Source: Microbacterium suaedae
GTDB taxonomy: Bacteria; Actinomycetota; Actinomycetes; Actinomycetales; Microbacteriaceae
Assembly: GCF_003254645.1 (NCBI RefSeq)
Contig: NZ_PNFD01000001.1
Coordinates: 496,001 to 560,000 of the forward strand
DNA length: 64,000 nucleotides
Reading direction: 5' to 3'
In this document: piece after piece, positions 1 to 7,947 of the stretch
How positions within the stretch are numbered: position 1 is the first letter of the stretch
Layout of the letters: each line of letters begins with the position of its first letter
The notes under the pieces: generated by a model
Told to the model about the DNA's origin: nothing
The model's database searches: none
What the model saw: the letters and a program-made list of their open reading frames with translations, nothing else
Program-made: the position numbers and the translations under genes

Positions 1-456
1 GCGGTCGAGAGCCACGGCGAAGTCTCCCGTGAACGCGCCGCGAAGGATCGTGTCGATCAGCGCGACGAGCTCGGCTGGCGTCGCCGGAGCGGGCGCGCCC
101 GCGACGACCTGATCGCCCGTGCGCAGCTCTCCCCTCCCCCGCTCGTAGAGCAGCGAGGCGGTCTGCGGATCGTCGTGGATGCTCAGCTGCACGAGATAGA
201 GACGCCAGAGGGCGCCCGGCAGCGACTTCGCCGGCGAGCGCGACCACAGCTGCGCGATGTCGTCGATCCCGTGCGAGGCCGTGAACGAGATGAGCCGCTC
301 GACGACCTCGGGATCCTCCTCGCGCCGCACCCGCGCGAGCAGCGTCGTCGCGGTCGAGTGCGCGGCGCGCGAGACCTCCGCCGGGTCCTCGGAGGAGAAC
401 AGGCGGTCGAAAGTCCCGGACGGCCGGAACACGGGCTTGGAGAAGTCGCTCGTCAT
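1..456 (-). CDS. conserved actinobacterial protein of unknown function (C-terminus beyond window)
   Basis: The gene reads off the left edge of the window; 152 codons are visible from an ATG at 456. The visible part is soluble and mostly helical, with a conserved-looking stretch SLPGALWRLYLVQL near residue 88. It has no transmembrane segment or catalytic motif that I can name. It resembles a short actinobacterial family that databases often mislabel as an RNA polymerase beta subunit; nothing here looks like RpoB. The true function is unknown. Confidence 0.72.
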   Translation of the reverse strand, partial: MTSDFSKPVFRPSGTFDRLFSSEDPAEVSRAAHSTATTLLARVRREEDPEVVERLISFTASHGIDDIAQLWSRSPAKSLPGALWRLYLVQLSIHDDPQTASLLYERGRGELRTGDQVVAGAPAPATPAELVALIDTILRGAFTGDFAVALDR

Positions 457-509
457 CGCGATCCAGGCTACGCGCACTCCCGTACGCGGGGGCCGGATCC
501 GCCCGCGGA

Positions 510-881
510 TCAGCGTCTGACCGAAATCGCGTCCAGAACGGCGTGCCCGAGCAGGTCGGCGTCGTCGAAGGTGAGGGTGATGTGCGCGCCGACCGGGCTT
601 CCGAGCACCGACATATCGGGGGCGTACTCACCCCCGTCTGGCCGAGGCAGGGCACCGTCGCCGAGGATCGCGCCGACGACCATCCCGAGCTCGGTGAGAG
701 GGCTCTGCCCGCGCCTCACCACGTCCCGGTCGATGAACCAGCGATCGAGCGAGAGGAGGATCCCTTCGGCGGCTCGCCTCTCCCCCATCACGTGCACGTC
801 CCGAGCAGCCTGCAGCACCTCCTCGAACCACGTGCGCGCCGCCTCGACATACTCCGCTGAGAAGCTCCGCTGCCTCGTCAT
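510..881 (-). CDS. hypothetical protein
   Basis: A soluble protein of about 123 residues that I do not recognise. It begins MTRQRSFSAEYVEAARTW, has an amphipathic helical N-terminal half, a VVGAILGDG turn near the middle, and a hydrophobic beta-rich C-terminal part (HITLTFDDADLLG). The ATG at 881 is preferred; an in-frame GTG at 890 would add three residues, and neither has a strong Shine-Dalgarno. The gene sits 53 nt downstream of the start of the partial gene at the left edge, on the same strand, and divergent to the next gene. Confidence 0.62.
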   Translation of the reverse strand: MTRQRSFSAEYVEAARTWFEEVLQAARDVHVMGERRAAEGILLSLDRWFIDRDVVRRGQSPLTELGMVVGAILGDGALPRPDGGEYAPDMSVLGSPVGAHITLTFDDADLLGHAVLDAISVRR

Positions 882-960
882 GCCGCTCACGGTAGCAGTC
901 GCGGGGCTCGAGGATCAGGGCTCCCAGCCGACGCCTCATCTCCCCGGATAGCGTATTGCC

Positions 961-1416
961 GTGACTCCCCGCACCCTCTTCCGCACCGTCGCCTTCGCAG
1001 AGCTCGTCACCTGGGCCGGGCTCATCACCGCCCTCGTGCTTCGGGGGACGGGTGTGACCGACGCAGCCGTGGGGCCGGCCGGCGGGATCCACGGCTTCGT
1101 GTTCCTTGCCTACTGTGTCGTGACGGTGTTCACGTGGGTCGATCGGAAGTGGCGCCCCGCGACAGGGGTCGTCGGGCTCGTTCTCGCGGTCGTGCCGTTC
1201 GCGACGCTGCCGTTCGAGCGCGTCGTCGACCGGCGCGGCCTCCTTGCAGGAGACTGGCGCCTCGCCCCGGGCCGGGACGAGCCGGCGGGGTTCGTCGAGC
1301 ACGTGCAGGCGTGGGTTCTTCGGCGCCCGCTCACCGCGGCGATCCTCGCCGTGGCGGGGGTCGCGATCGTCTTCACGGTCCTGCTCTGGCTCGGGCCTCC
1401 CGTGCCCCGCCCCTGA
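961..1416 (+). CDS. DUF3817 family small membrane protein
   Basis: This 151-residue integral membrane protein starts at a GTG. Hydrophobic segments lie at about 10-28, 43-61, 68-87 and 122-145. The pattern FAELVTWAGL followed by HGFVFLAY is typical of the DUF3817 family, whose members are small actinobacterial membrane proteins of unknown role. The loop between the third and fourth segments is polar and rich in Arg and Asp. The family call is from sequence style; function is unknown. Confidence 0.72.
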   Translation: MTPRTLFRTVAFAELVTWAGLITALVLRGTGVTDAAVGPAGGIHGFVFLAYCVVTVFTWVDRKWRPATGVVGLVLAVVPFATLPFERVVDRRGLLAGDWRLAPGRDEPAGFVEHVQAWVLRRPLTAAILAVAGVAIVFTVLLWLGPPVPRP

Positions 1417-1482
1417 AACCGGGCTGCGGCCGTACGATGATGTCATGACCTCCGGATCGGACAGCGACATCGGGACGCCGCG

Positions 1483-2472
1483 ATGAGCAACGAAGAGCGC
1501 GACCCGCAGGTCCAGACGCTCGACCCGGGCGAGCCCTGCCGCGATGTCGAGGTGCTGCTGCCGCGCGCGGTGCCGCTCGGAGGACCGCGCGCGATGCCCG
1601 TCTCGCGCACGCTGCCGCAGAGGAAGCGCTCGCTCGTCGGCGCCTGGTGCTTCCTCGATCACTACGGCCCCGACGACGTCTCTGAGACCGGCGGCATGCG
1701 CGTGCCCCGCCATCCGCACACCGGTCTGGCGACGGTGTCGTGGCTGTTCTCGGGCGAGATCGACCACCTCGACTCCGGCGGCAACGCTGCCCGGGTCGTG
1801 CCCGGCGAGCTGAACCTCATGATCGCGGGACGCGGCATCACGCATCAGGAGATCTCGACGGCCGAGACGACCACGCTGCACGGCGTGCAGCTCTGGTATG
1901 CGCTGCCCGACGAGACGAGATTCAGCGAGAACGCCTTCCGCCACTACGTTCCCGCCCCGGTCTCACCCGCTCCCGGGGTCTCGGCGAGCGTGTTCATCGG
2001 CGACCTCGCCGGATCCGCCTCCCCCGTCGACACGCGCACCCCCGATCTGCTCGGCGCCGAGCTGAGCCTCGAGGCCGGTGCCTCGGTCGTGCTCGACGTC
2101 CGAGCGGATTTCGAACACGCGGTCCTCGCCGAGTCCGGCGATACGCGCGTGAACGGCACGAGCGTCCCGCATCGCGCGCTCGCCTATGTGCCGGTCGGAT
2201 CCGATTCCCTCGTCATCGACGCGGGCGACGCGCCCGCACGCATCATCCTGCTCGGCGGCGTTCCCCTCGGCGAGCAGATCGTGATGTGGTGGAACTTCGT
2301 CGGACGCTCGCACGACGAGATCGTCGAGTTCCGGCGTCGGTACCAGAACGAACTCGGCTTCGAGCCTGTCGGCGACAACGAAGACGCCCTCTTCGGTGCC
2401 TTTCCCGCCGGCCAGCCGGCTCCCCTTCCCGCCCCCACCCTGCCGAACGCGCGGCTGCGTCCGCGCGAGTGA
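1483..2472 (+). CDS. pirin family protein (bicupin)
   Basis: This 329-residue pirin-like protein has two cupin halves. The N-terminal half carries the metal-binding pattern MRVPRHPHTGLATVSWLF, with His residues near positions 72-76, and GRGITHQE near 117-123 supplying further ligands. Pirins are iron-binding cupins acting as transcription cofactors or quercetinases, so the real substrate or partner cannot be fixed. An ATG start at 1483 follows the upstream gene by 66 nt. The stop is 11 nt before the next gene, so the two are probably co-transcribed. Confidence 0.88.
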   Translation: MSNEERDPQVQTLDPGEPCRDVEVLLPRAVPLGGPRAMPVSRTLPQRKRSLVGAWCFLDHYGPDDVSETGGMRVPRHPHTGLATVSWLFSGEIDHLDSGGNAARVVPGELNLMIAGRGITHQEISTAETTTLHGVQLWYALPDETRFSENAFRHYVPAPVSPAPGVSASVFIGDLAGSASPVDTRTPDLLGAELSLEAGASVVLDVRADFEHAVLAESGDTRVNGTSVPHRALAYVPVGSDSLVIDAGDAPARIILLGGVPLGEQIVMWWNFVGRSHDEIVEFRRRYQNELGFEPVGDNEDALFGAFPAGQPAPLPAPTLPNARLRPRE

Positions 2473-2483
2473 GGAGAACCGCC

Positions 2484-2825
2484 ATGACCGACGAGCGCTT
2501 CGACATCGAGCACCGCGACGCGGAAAGGCGCTACGTGCTCGTGGATCGCGAGTCCGACGGGGCAGACATCGGCGAGGAGGCCTACGTCGACGTCGACGAG
2601 GAGCGTGTCCTGTACCACACGCTCGTCTCGGAAGAATATGCCGGCCAGGGGCTCGCGTCGCGCCTCGTCTCGGCGGTCGTCGACGACATCATCGCGCGCG
2701 GAATGACGATCGTCCCGGTCTGCCCGTACGTGAAGGCCTGGCTGCCGAAACACCCAGAGTACGCCGACCATGTCGTCGACGTCCGCCCCGAGCACCTGCG
2801 CGCGGTGAGCCAGCGAACCCGGTGA
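2484..2825 (+). CDS. GNAT-type N-acetyltransferase (YjdJ/Gtn10-like)
   Basis: This 113-residue protein has the shortened acetyltransferase fold of the YjdJ family. The acetyl-CoA loop is recognisable as EEYAGQGLASRLV (about residues 51-63), followed by VPVCPYVKAWLPKHPEY, a signature of this family in which Cys and Tyr lie at the active site. The ATG at 2484 is preceded by GAGGAG with good spacing. The substrate is unknown. It lies 11 nt after the pirin gene and is likely in the same transcript. It converges on the AhpD-like gene that follows. Confidence 0.85.
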   Translation: MTDERFDIEHRDAERRYVLVDRESDGADIGEEAYVDVDEERVLYHTLVSEEYAGQGLASRLVSAVVDDIIARGMTIVPVCPYVKAWLPKHPEYADHVVDVRPEHLRAVSQRTR

Positions 2826-2850
2826 CGCGACGTCAGACGCCGCACCATCT

Positions 2851-3306
2851 TCACTCCCCCACCCGGTAGCGACTGGTGATGGCGACGCGATTGAGGGCAT
2901 TCATCGCGGTCGCCAGCCACGCAACGGCCGAGAGCTGGAGAGGGGTCAGGATCGCGGCGGCCGCGCGGTAGGCGTCATCGTCGACGTGACCGTGCGACAC
3001 GAGGGTGATCGCTTCCGTCAAGCCGAGCGCCGCCCTCTCGATCTCGGAGAAGAAGTCGACCTCGCCCCATGCGGGCAGGACGGCGATGCGATCCGGGTCC
3101 GCACCTTTCGCGATCGCGTCTTGAGTGTGAGCGCGGAGGCAGAACGCGCAGCCGTTTATCTGTGATGCCCGGATCCGGATCAGCTCGACGAGGATCGGGT
3201 CCAGCCCGGCGGCTGCCGCGCCCTTCTCGGCCTCGCTGGACAGACTCAGGAGCGCGCGGTACGTGCCCGGGTGCTGATCGCCGATGGCGATGCGTCGTGC
3301 GTTCAT
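2851..3306 (-). CDS. carboxymuconolactone decarboxylase / AhpD-like protein
   Basis: A 151-residue all-helical AhpD-fold protein. The redox pair and its His are visible in NGCAFCLRAH (about residues 51-60), the usual CxxC...H signature of the AhpD-like branch, so peroxidase-linked or other thiol chemistry is more likely than true carboxymuconolactone decarboxylation. The gene lies directly downstream of an ECF41 sigma factor on the same strand. Such an enzyme is the classic partner of ECF41, and a matching ECF41-type promoter lies in front of it (see 3369-3395). Confidence 0.9.
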   Translation of the reverse strand: MNARRIAIGDQHPGTYRALLSLSSEAEKGAAAAGLDPILVELIRIRASQINGCAFCLRAHTQDAIAKGADPDRIAVLPAWGEVDFFSEIERAALGLTEAITLVSHGHVDDDAYRAAAAILTPLQLSAVAWLATAMNALNRVAITSRYRVGE

Positions 3307-3368
3307 TCAGAGGTCTCCGTTCGGATTCGCCGTCATTCGTCTCCCGCCGGCGGGGAGCTCGCAAGGGA

Positions 3369-3395
3369 GACGAGACAGCAGCTCCGTGTGTGACG
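3369..3395 (-). promoter_or_regulatory. candidate ECF41-dependent promoter of the AhpD-like gene
   Basis: On the minus strand the -35 element reads CGTCACA (3395-3389) and the -10 element reads CGTC (3372-3369), with 16 nt between them. The ECF41 group is known for TGTCACA and CGTC at this spacing, so six of seven -35 bases and all -10 bases match. The -35 abuts the stop codon of the sigma gene (3397-3399), which places the start of transcription near 3362 and gives a leader of roughly 55 nt before the start at 3306. Confidence 0.7.
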
Positions 3396-3396
3396 C

Positions 3397-4275
3397 CTAC
3401 GCCCGACGAAGTTTGTCCGGGTTGAGGACCCGCTGGTAGCCGACGATCAACCCGTCGACGATTCGCACGATGTCGACCGAGAACACCCGACCATCGCGCA
3501 CGAACCGAAGCGCGAGCTCGCCGCCGACCTCGACGACGTCGATCCGCTCGGGCTTCCAGCGACGTCCGACCCGCACCATCACCTCGGCGACGCGCCGGCC
3601 GCCGATGATGGGGACACGAGCCGCCGCGACGTCGCGTCCGCCGTCGGTCACGTACGCGGCGTCGGGGTGGAGCATCGCGACGAGAGCTACGAGATCGCCC
3701 GCTTCGTATGCGGCGCGGAAGGCCGCGAGGATCCTCGTCCGTTCCTCGCGAGTTATCTGCGGCTCCCGTTGCCGTGCCTGGGCAAGCCGACGTCGGGCGC
3801 GAGAAGCATGCTGTCGAGCGCTCGCCGCCGATACGTCGAGCGTCCCGGCGATCCGGGAGAATTCGATGTCGAACACGTCATGCAGCACGAACGCGACGCG
3901 TTCCGGCGGCGTCAGCTCCTCCATGACGAGCAGCATCGCCATCGTAACGGTTTCATCGACCAAGACCTGTTCGGATGCATCCGGGCCCGTCATAAGAGGC
4001 TCCGGCAGCCACGGTCCCACGTACGACTCGCGACGCACGCGCGCGCTCCTGAGGATGTCATACGACCGTCGGGCCGCGACCGTGACGAGCCAAGCGCGCA
4101 GATTATCGATCTCGGCGAGGTCGGCCGCGGCAGCACGGATCCACACGTCCTGTGTGACGTCCTCGGCGTCGGCGACGCTGCCGAGGATCCGATAGGCCGC
4201 GCCGAAAACTGCGGGACGAAGCTTCGCCCAGCCCTCGCCGAGCGGGTCGAGCGGCTCCGCGCCGGTGCTGGTCAT
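3397..4275 (-). CDS. sigJ: ECF41-type RNA polymerase sigma factor (SigJ-like) with C-terminal regulatory domain
   Basis: This 292-residue factor has region sigma2 (AYRILGSVADAEDVTQDVW), region sigma4 (LTPPERVAFVLHDVFDIEF, then the helix-turn-helix ASARQHASRARRRL) and a fused SnoaL/NTF2-like domain of about 115 residues. ECF41 hallmarks are present: a DGGR motif in the linker and NPDKL at the extreme C-terminus. In this group no anti-sigma gene is needed because the extension itself controls activity. The ATG at 4275 is chosen because GGGAGG lies eight bases upstream; an ATG at 4296 is in frame but has no ribosome site. The gene begins 23 nt after tRNA-Lys on the same strand, with no terminator between. 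Confidence 0.9.
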   Translation of the reverse strand: MTSTGAEPLDPLGEGWAKLRPAVFGAAYRILGSVADAEDVTQDVWIRAAAADLAEIDNLRAWLVTVAARRSYDILRSARVRRESYVGPWLPEPLMTGPDASEQVLVDETVTMAMLLVMEELTPPERVAFVLHDVFDIEFSRIAGTLDVSAASARQHASRARRRLAQARQREPQITREERTRILAAFRAAYEAGDLVALVAMLHPDAAYVTDGGRDVAAARVPIIGGRRVAEVMVRVGRRWKPERIDVVEVGGELALRFVRDGRVFSVDIVRIVDGLIVGYQRVLNPDKLRRA

Positions 4276-4298
4276 CGCCGGTCCTCCCGCGATCATCG

Positions 4299-4371
4299 TG
4301 CGCCCACCGGGGCTCGAACCCGGGACCCGCGGATTAAAAGTCCGATGCTCTGCCAGCTGAGCTATAGGCGC
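4299..4371 (-). tRNA. tRNA-Lys (anticodon TTT)
   Basis: This 73-nt cloverleaf reads on the minus strand. The acceptor arm GCGCCTA pairs with TGGGCGC with one G-T wobble, the D arm contains TAGCTCAGCTGGCAGAGC, the anticodon loop is CTTTTAA, and the T arm contains GGTTCGAGCC. The discriminator is A and CCA is not encoded. It is followed immediately by the ECF41 sigma gene on the same strand. Confidence 0.96.
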
Positions 4372-4380
4372 GGATCAAGC

Positions 4381-4929
4381 CTACTTGACCGCACCTGAAC
4401 CAGCCGTCAGGAGTTCGCCGCCGATCACGTCCTCGAACAGGCTCGGCTCGATCGGCTGGCCCGCGCGGATCACGCTGAGCACGCCCGAGGGCTCGAAGAC
4501 GACCGCTCCGACCTGGTCGAGATGAGCGATCCCGGCCTGGCGCAGGCGCGAGTGCAGCTCGGGATACGACACGTGACATCGGCTCATGTGGCGTTCGATG
4601 ATGTCCGACCCCGCCATGATGAGCACGGGACGGTTGACGACTAGCCGAGACCCAAACTTCGTGCGCCGGACGACTCCCGACAGCGCCTGCAGAGAGACGA
4701 GCGTGAGCAGAGCCACGACACCGCCTCCCAGGCGCGGCGCCTCACCGAGCGCGGCGCGCGCGATGATGCCGCCGAACGCGATCACCGCCGCGAGGTCGTA
4801 GCTCGACATCCCGGAGAGCATGCGCTGCCCGAGCACGCGCACGAGCACGACCAGCGCGACGTACATTCCGAGGGTCGCAAGCGCGACCGCGCCCGCCTCG
4901 AGCCACGTGATCCCGAGCAGTTCCGCCAT
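4381..4929 (-). CDS. DUF421 (YetF-like) membrane protein
   Basis: A 182-residue protein with a hydrophobic N-terminal region holding about three membrane segments (about residues 7-27, 38-58 and 66-85), then the soluble DUF421 domain. The domain signature is the stretch RPVLIMAGSDIIERHMSR and the downstream LRQAGIAHLDQVGAVVFEPSG, typical of YetF/YdfR-type proteins of unknown role. The ATG at 4929 is supported by GGGGAGG seven bases upstream; longer in-frame reading upstream is not protein-like. It ends 9 nt before the 5' end of tRNA-Lys. Confidence 0.85.
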   Translation of the reverse strand: MAELLGITWLEAGAVALATLGMYVALVVLVRVLGQRMLSGMSSYDLAAVIAFGGIIARAALGEAPRLGGGVVALLTLVSLQALSGVVRRTKFGSRLVVNRPVLIMAGSDIIERHMSRCHVSYPELHSRLRQAGIAHLDQVGAVVFEPSGVLSVIRAGQPIEPSLFEDVIGGELLTAGSGAVK

Positions 4930-4978
4930 CGCGCGCCTCCCCTGTAGACCTCCCCAGGGTAGTCGGGTGCGCGGGGGC

Positions 4979-5560
4979 TCAGTGCACGCCGGAGGATCCG
5001 AGCTCCGCGCCTCCGGCGACGAGCTTCTCCAGCGCCGCGTGGCTCGACTCCGTCGCGACGCCCGCGACGAGATCCGTGAAGATCCGCACGCGCAGCCCCT
5101 CCGCGAGAGCGTCGCGCGACGAGGCGAACACGCAGTGATCGGTCGCGAGCCCGACGACATCGACGCCGTCGACGTCGTGCGCGGAGAGGATCTCGGCGGC
5201 CGTCTCGCCGTCGTCGGTCTTCCCCTCGAAGAGCGAGTACGCGGGAACGCCCTGCCCCTTCTTCACGTGGTGCGTGACGGCCGCGGGATCGAACCAGGGG
5301 TCGTATTCGGCGCCCGGCGTCCCCGCGACACAGTGCCGGGGCCACGTGTCGACGAAGTCAGGATCCTCGGAGAAGTGACCGCCGTTGTCGCTGTCGGCGT
5401 CATGCCAGTCGCGCGACGCGATGATGCACGCGTAGTCGCGCGCCTGCGCGCCGAGCAACCGAGTCACCCCGATCGCCACGGCGTCTCCGCCCGTGACGGC
5501 GAGCGCCCCTTCTTCGGTGAAGTCGTTCTGAACGTCGACGATCAGCAATGCACGTCCCAT
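4979..5560 (-). CDS. pncA: nicotinamidase (isochorismatase family)
   Basis: This 193-residue enzyme hydrolyses nicotinamide to nicotinate and ammonia in the NAD salvage route. The catalytic triad is visible as Asp9 (IVDVQNDF), a Lys at about 100 (HHVKKGQ) and Cys143 (ATDHCVFAS). The metal site is the Asp51/His53 pair (SRDWHDAD) with His62. Length and motifs match PncA of mycobacteria and E. coli. The start is an ATG at 5560. It reads towards the DUF421 gene, 49 nt away, on the same strand. Confidence 0.93.
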   Translation of the reverse strand: MGRALLIVDVQNDFTEEGALAVTGGDAVAIGVTRLLGAQARDYACIIASRDWHDADSDNGGHFSEDPDFVDTWPRHCVAGTPGAEYDPWFDPAAVTHHVKKGQGVPAYSLFEGKTDDGETAAEILSAHDVDGVDVVGLATDHCVFASSRDALAEGLRVRIFTDLVAGVATESSHAALEKLVAGGAELGSSGVH

Positions 5561-5622
5561 GGCCCGAGCCTACGCGCTCGATCGCCGCGACAGAATGCCC
5601 CGCGGCGATGTGTGTCGCCGCT

Positions 5623-6267
5623 TCAGTCGGCGAGGGCCTCCGCGATCGGCACCGTGCCGTTCCCGAACGGGATCGTGCGGCGGATCGTCGACGAGTCGCT
5701 CAGCGTCTGCGCGATCACCGCCGCGACGTCGGCGCGCGTGACCTCTCCGCGACCCGGCTCGCGCGTCTCGATGAGGCCCGTCGGGTCGTCGAGGGTCAGC
5801 GGTCCGGGGCCGAGGACGGTCCAGTCGAGACCAGTCCCGCGCAGGTGCTCGTCTGCCGCGGCCTTCGCCTCCGCGTAGTGGAAGAGCGCGTCGGCCTCGG
5901 TGAGACCGTGGTCCGGGCCCGAGCGGAGGTACGACACCATCACGTAGCGCGAGGCGCCGGCATCGGACGCGGCATCCATCGAACGGATCGCGGCATCCCG
6001 GTCGACCGCGTACGTGCGCTCGGGGTTGCCGCCGCCGGCTCCCGCGGTCCACACGACGGCGTCGTGGCCCGCGATCAGCTCGGCGAGCTGCGACCGGTCG
6101 AGCTTCTCGACATCGGCGACCTTCGGGGCCGCGCCGGTCGCCGCAACGTCAGCCTCGTGCTCGGCGTTGCGGATCACGCTCGTGACGTCGTCGCCGCGCT
6201 CGACGAGGAGAGGGGCAAGCCGAAGAGCCACCTTGCCGTGGCCACCGATGATGAGTACGCGCGACAT
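5623..6267 (-). CDS. NAD(P)-binding atypical SDR oxidoreductase (YwnB-like)
   Basis: A 214-residue Rossmann protein of the NAD(P)-binding family 13 / atypical short-chain dehydrogenase type. The cofactor loop is VLIIGGHGKVALRL at residues 4-17. The family Tyr-x-x-x-Lys-like element is FHYAEAKAAADEHLR (about 128-142), and LDWTVLGPGPLT follows, a hallmark of NmrA/YwnB-type proteins. The substrate is unknown; relatives act as redox sensors or flavin reductases. The start is an ATG at 6267. It lies between ramB and pncA on the same strand with clear gaps on both sides. Confidence 0.85.
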   Translation of the reverse strand: MSRVLIIGGHGKVALRLAPLLVERGDDVTSVIRNAEHEADVAATGAAPKVADVEKLDRSQLAELIAGHDAVVWTAGAGGGNPERTYAVDRDAAIRSMDAASDAGASRYVMVSYLRSGPDHGLTEADALFHYAEAKAAADEHLRGTGLDWTVLGPGPLTLDDPTGLIETREPGRGEVTRADVAAVIAQTLSDSSTIRRTIPFGNGTVPIAEALAD

Positions 6268-6351
6268 GACGTCACCTTTCGCGTCGGGATTCGAGGTCCT
6301 CCTCCACGCTATCGGCTCGCGGAGTGCGAGGATCCGCCTCGTCGAAACCGG

Positions 6352-7803
6352 TCATGCCGGGGCGTGCTGATCGAGGAACTCGTAGACGTCGGTCGCGTCG
6401 ACACCGGGGAAGGATCCCGTCGGCAGCGTCGCGAGCAGGGTGCGCGGCGTCGCGACGTTCGGCCAGGCGCCGTCCCGCCACCGCTCCGCGAGTTCGGCGG
6501 GAGGGCGCCTGCAGCACACCTCATCGGCGTGGCGCGAGACTCCGCGGTTCGGAGTGTCTCGGCCCACGAACCACTTCGTGTCGTCGAAGCGCACGCCCAC
6601 GCTCACGGAATGCGCGCCCTGGCTCGAATGCTCGACACGGGCCGTGCACCAGAAGGTGCCGCCGCCTGTGTCCGTGTACTGGAAGTACGGATTGAACCGG
6701 TCGTCGACGTCGAAGACCGCGCGGCTCGTCCAGCGGCGACAGCACAGCTGGCCTTCGATGGATCCGAGCCGGTCGGTCGGGAAGTTCACGTCGTCGTTCT
6801 CGTACGCCTTCGTGATCGTGCCCGATTCGTGCACCTTCAGGAAGTGCACGCGAATCCCGAGATGTCGAGTCGCCAGATTCGTGAAGCGATGCGCGGCCGT
6901 CTCGTACGACACGGAGTACGCGTCGCGCAGATCTTCGATCGAGATCGCACGACGCTGCTTCGCCTCCCGAAGCGCCGCGGCGGCCCGATTCTCCGGGATG
7001 AGAAGGGACCCCGCGAGGTAGTTCTGCTCGACGCGCTGCCGCAGGAACTCGGCATAGGAGCTGGGCTCTTGGTGGTGCAGGAGGCGACTCGCGAGGGCCT
7101 GCAGCATCGGGGCGCGCGGATCCGTCGAAGCCCGATTCGGCAGGTAAAGGCGCCCGTGGCGCAGGTCGAGAACGCTCCGAGTAGACGCGGGAAGGTCGGG
7201 CACATAGTGCAGGCTCACGCCCACGTGCGCCGCGATATCGCCCGCCGCGCGCTGCGTGAGGGGACCGCCCGGGTGGTCGATCGCGCCGAGCACCTCCTGC
7301 GCAGTCTTCTCCAGCTCGGGAAAGTAGTTGTCCTGCGCACGCATGAGGTGGCGCAGCTCGAGGTTCGCGCGCCGCGCCTCCTCCGGTGTCGCCTGACGCT
7401 CGTCACGCAGCCTGTCGATCTCGCCCGAGAGCCGCAGCATGGCCGCCAGGGCCTCGTCCGGCATCCCTTTCGGGATCCGGAACGGCTCGATTCCCAGCTC
7501 ACGGAACCGCGGCGAGCGCATCTTCCGCTCGAGTGAGACCTCGAGCTCGCTGCGCGGATCCAGTTCCTCGGCGGCGAGCAGCTCGTCGGGCGTCACGCCG
7601 AGTGCACGCGCGATCCCTCGCAGCATCGACAGCCGCGGTTCGCGATGCCCGTTCTCGATCATGGACAGCTGGCTCGGCGCACGGCCGACCGCTTCGGCGA
7701 GCTGCGCGAGGCGCATGCCCCGGCTCGTGCGCAGGGCACGGATCCGTCGTCCGACGGCGATCGCGTCCGAGCCGTCTTCGATCTCGTCGTCGAGAGTCGT
7801 CAT
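6352..7803 (-). CDS. ramB: RamB/ScfR-type transcriptional regulator of acetate metabolism
   Basis: This 483-residue protein has an N-terminal XRE helix-turn-helix (about 16-70, RTSRGMRLAQLAEAVGRAPS), an IrrE/ImmA-like region in the middle that lacks an intact HExxH (it reads HHQEPSSYAEFLRQ), and the C-terminal DUF2083 domain with Cys-rich spots QLCCRRW and EVCCRRPP. RamB and PrpR of corynebacteria and mycobacteria share this layout; some bind acyl-CoA and an iron-sulfur cluster, and the Cys residues here could serve that, by inference. It is divergent from aceA, which is the classic RamB target, and very likely controls aceA-aceB and itself. Confidence 0.92.
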   Translation of the reverse strand: MTTLDDEIEDGSDAIAVGRRIRALRTSRGMRLAQLAEAVGRAPSQLSMIENGHREPRLSMLRGIARALGVTPDELLAAEELDPRSELEVSLERKMRSPRFRELGIEPFRIPKGMPDEALAAMLRLSGEIDRLRDERQATPEEARRANLELRHLMRAQDNYFPELEKTAQEVLGAIDHPGGPLTQRAAGDIAAHVGVSLHYVPDLPASTRSVLDLRHGRLYLPNRASTDPRAPMLQALASRLLHHQEPSSYAEFLRQRVEQNYLAGSLLIPENRAAAALREAKQRRAISIEDLRDAYSVSYETAAHRFTNLATRHLGIRVHFLKVHESGTITKAYENDDVNFPTDRLGSIEGQLCCRRWTSRAVFDVDDRFNPYFQYTDTGGGTFWCTARVEHSSQGAHSVSVGVRFDDTKWFVGRDTPNRGVSRHADEVCCRRPPAELAERWRDGAWPNVATPRTLLATLPTGSFPGVDATDVYEFLDQHAPA

Positions 7804-7947
7804 GCCGCAGATTCTCCCACACCCATCCGCTAGACGGAACTTTCTTCATATTTCTGCTTACGAACTCGCTCACTTCGGCGTGCTTTTCACACATCGTGGT
7901 GTCATCAGCCACCGCGGCACCGCCGCCGATCCGTCAGGAGTTCACCG
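7804..7947 (+). promoter_or_regulatory. ramB-aceA divergent control region
   Basis: This 144-bp divergent spacer holds the promoters of ramB and aceA. An AT-rich patch at about 7837-7860 contains GGAACTTTCTTCATATTTCTG, a partial match to the AACTTTGCAAA core of corynebacterial RamB sites. I do not see a full consensus site. AGGAG at 7936-7940 is the aceA ribosome site, seven bases before the ATG at 7948. Confidence 0.5.

Noticed and set aside
175..951. Long plus-strand frame of 258 codons opposite the first genes
   Set aside because: It is antisense to two better-supported genes and is rich in Arg/Pro/Ser, the pattern of shadow frames in high-GC DNA.
4275..4296. Longer start (ATG 4296) for the ECF41 sigma factor
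   Set aside because: It would lie 3 nt from the tRNA end with no ribosome site, while ATG 4275 has GGGAGG at ideal spacing.
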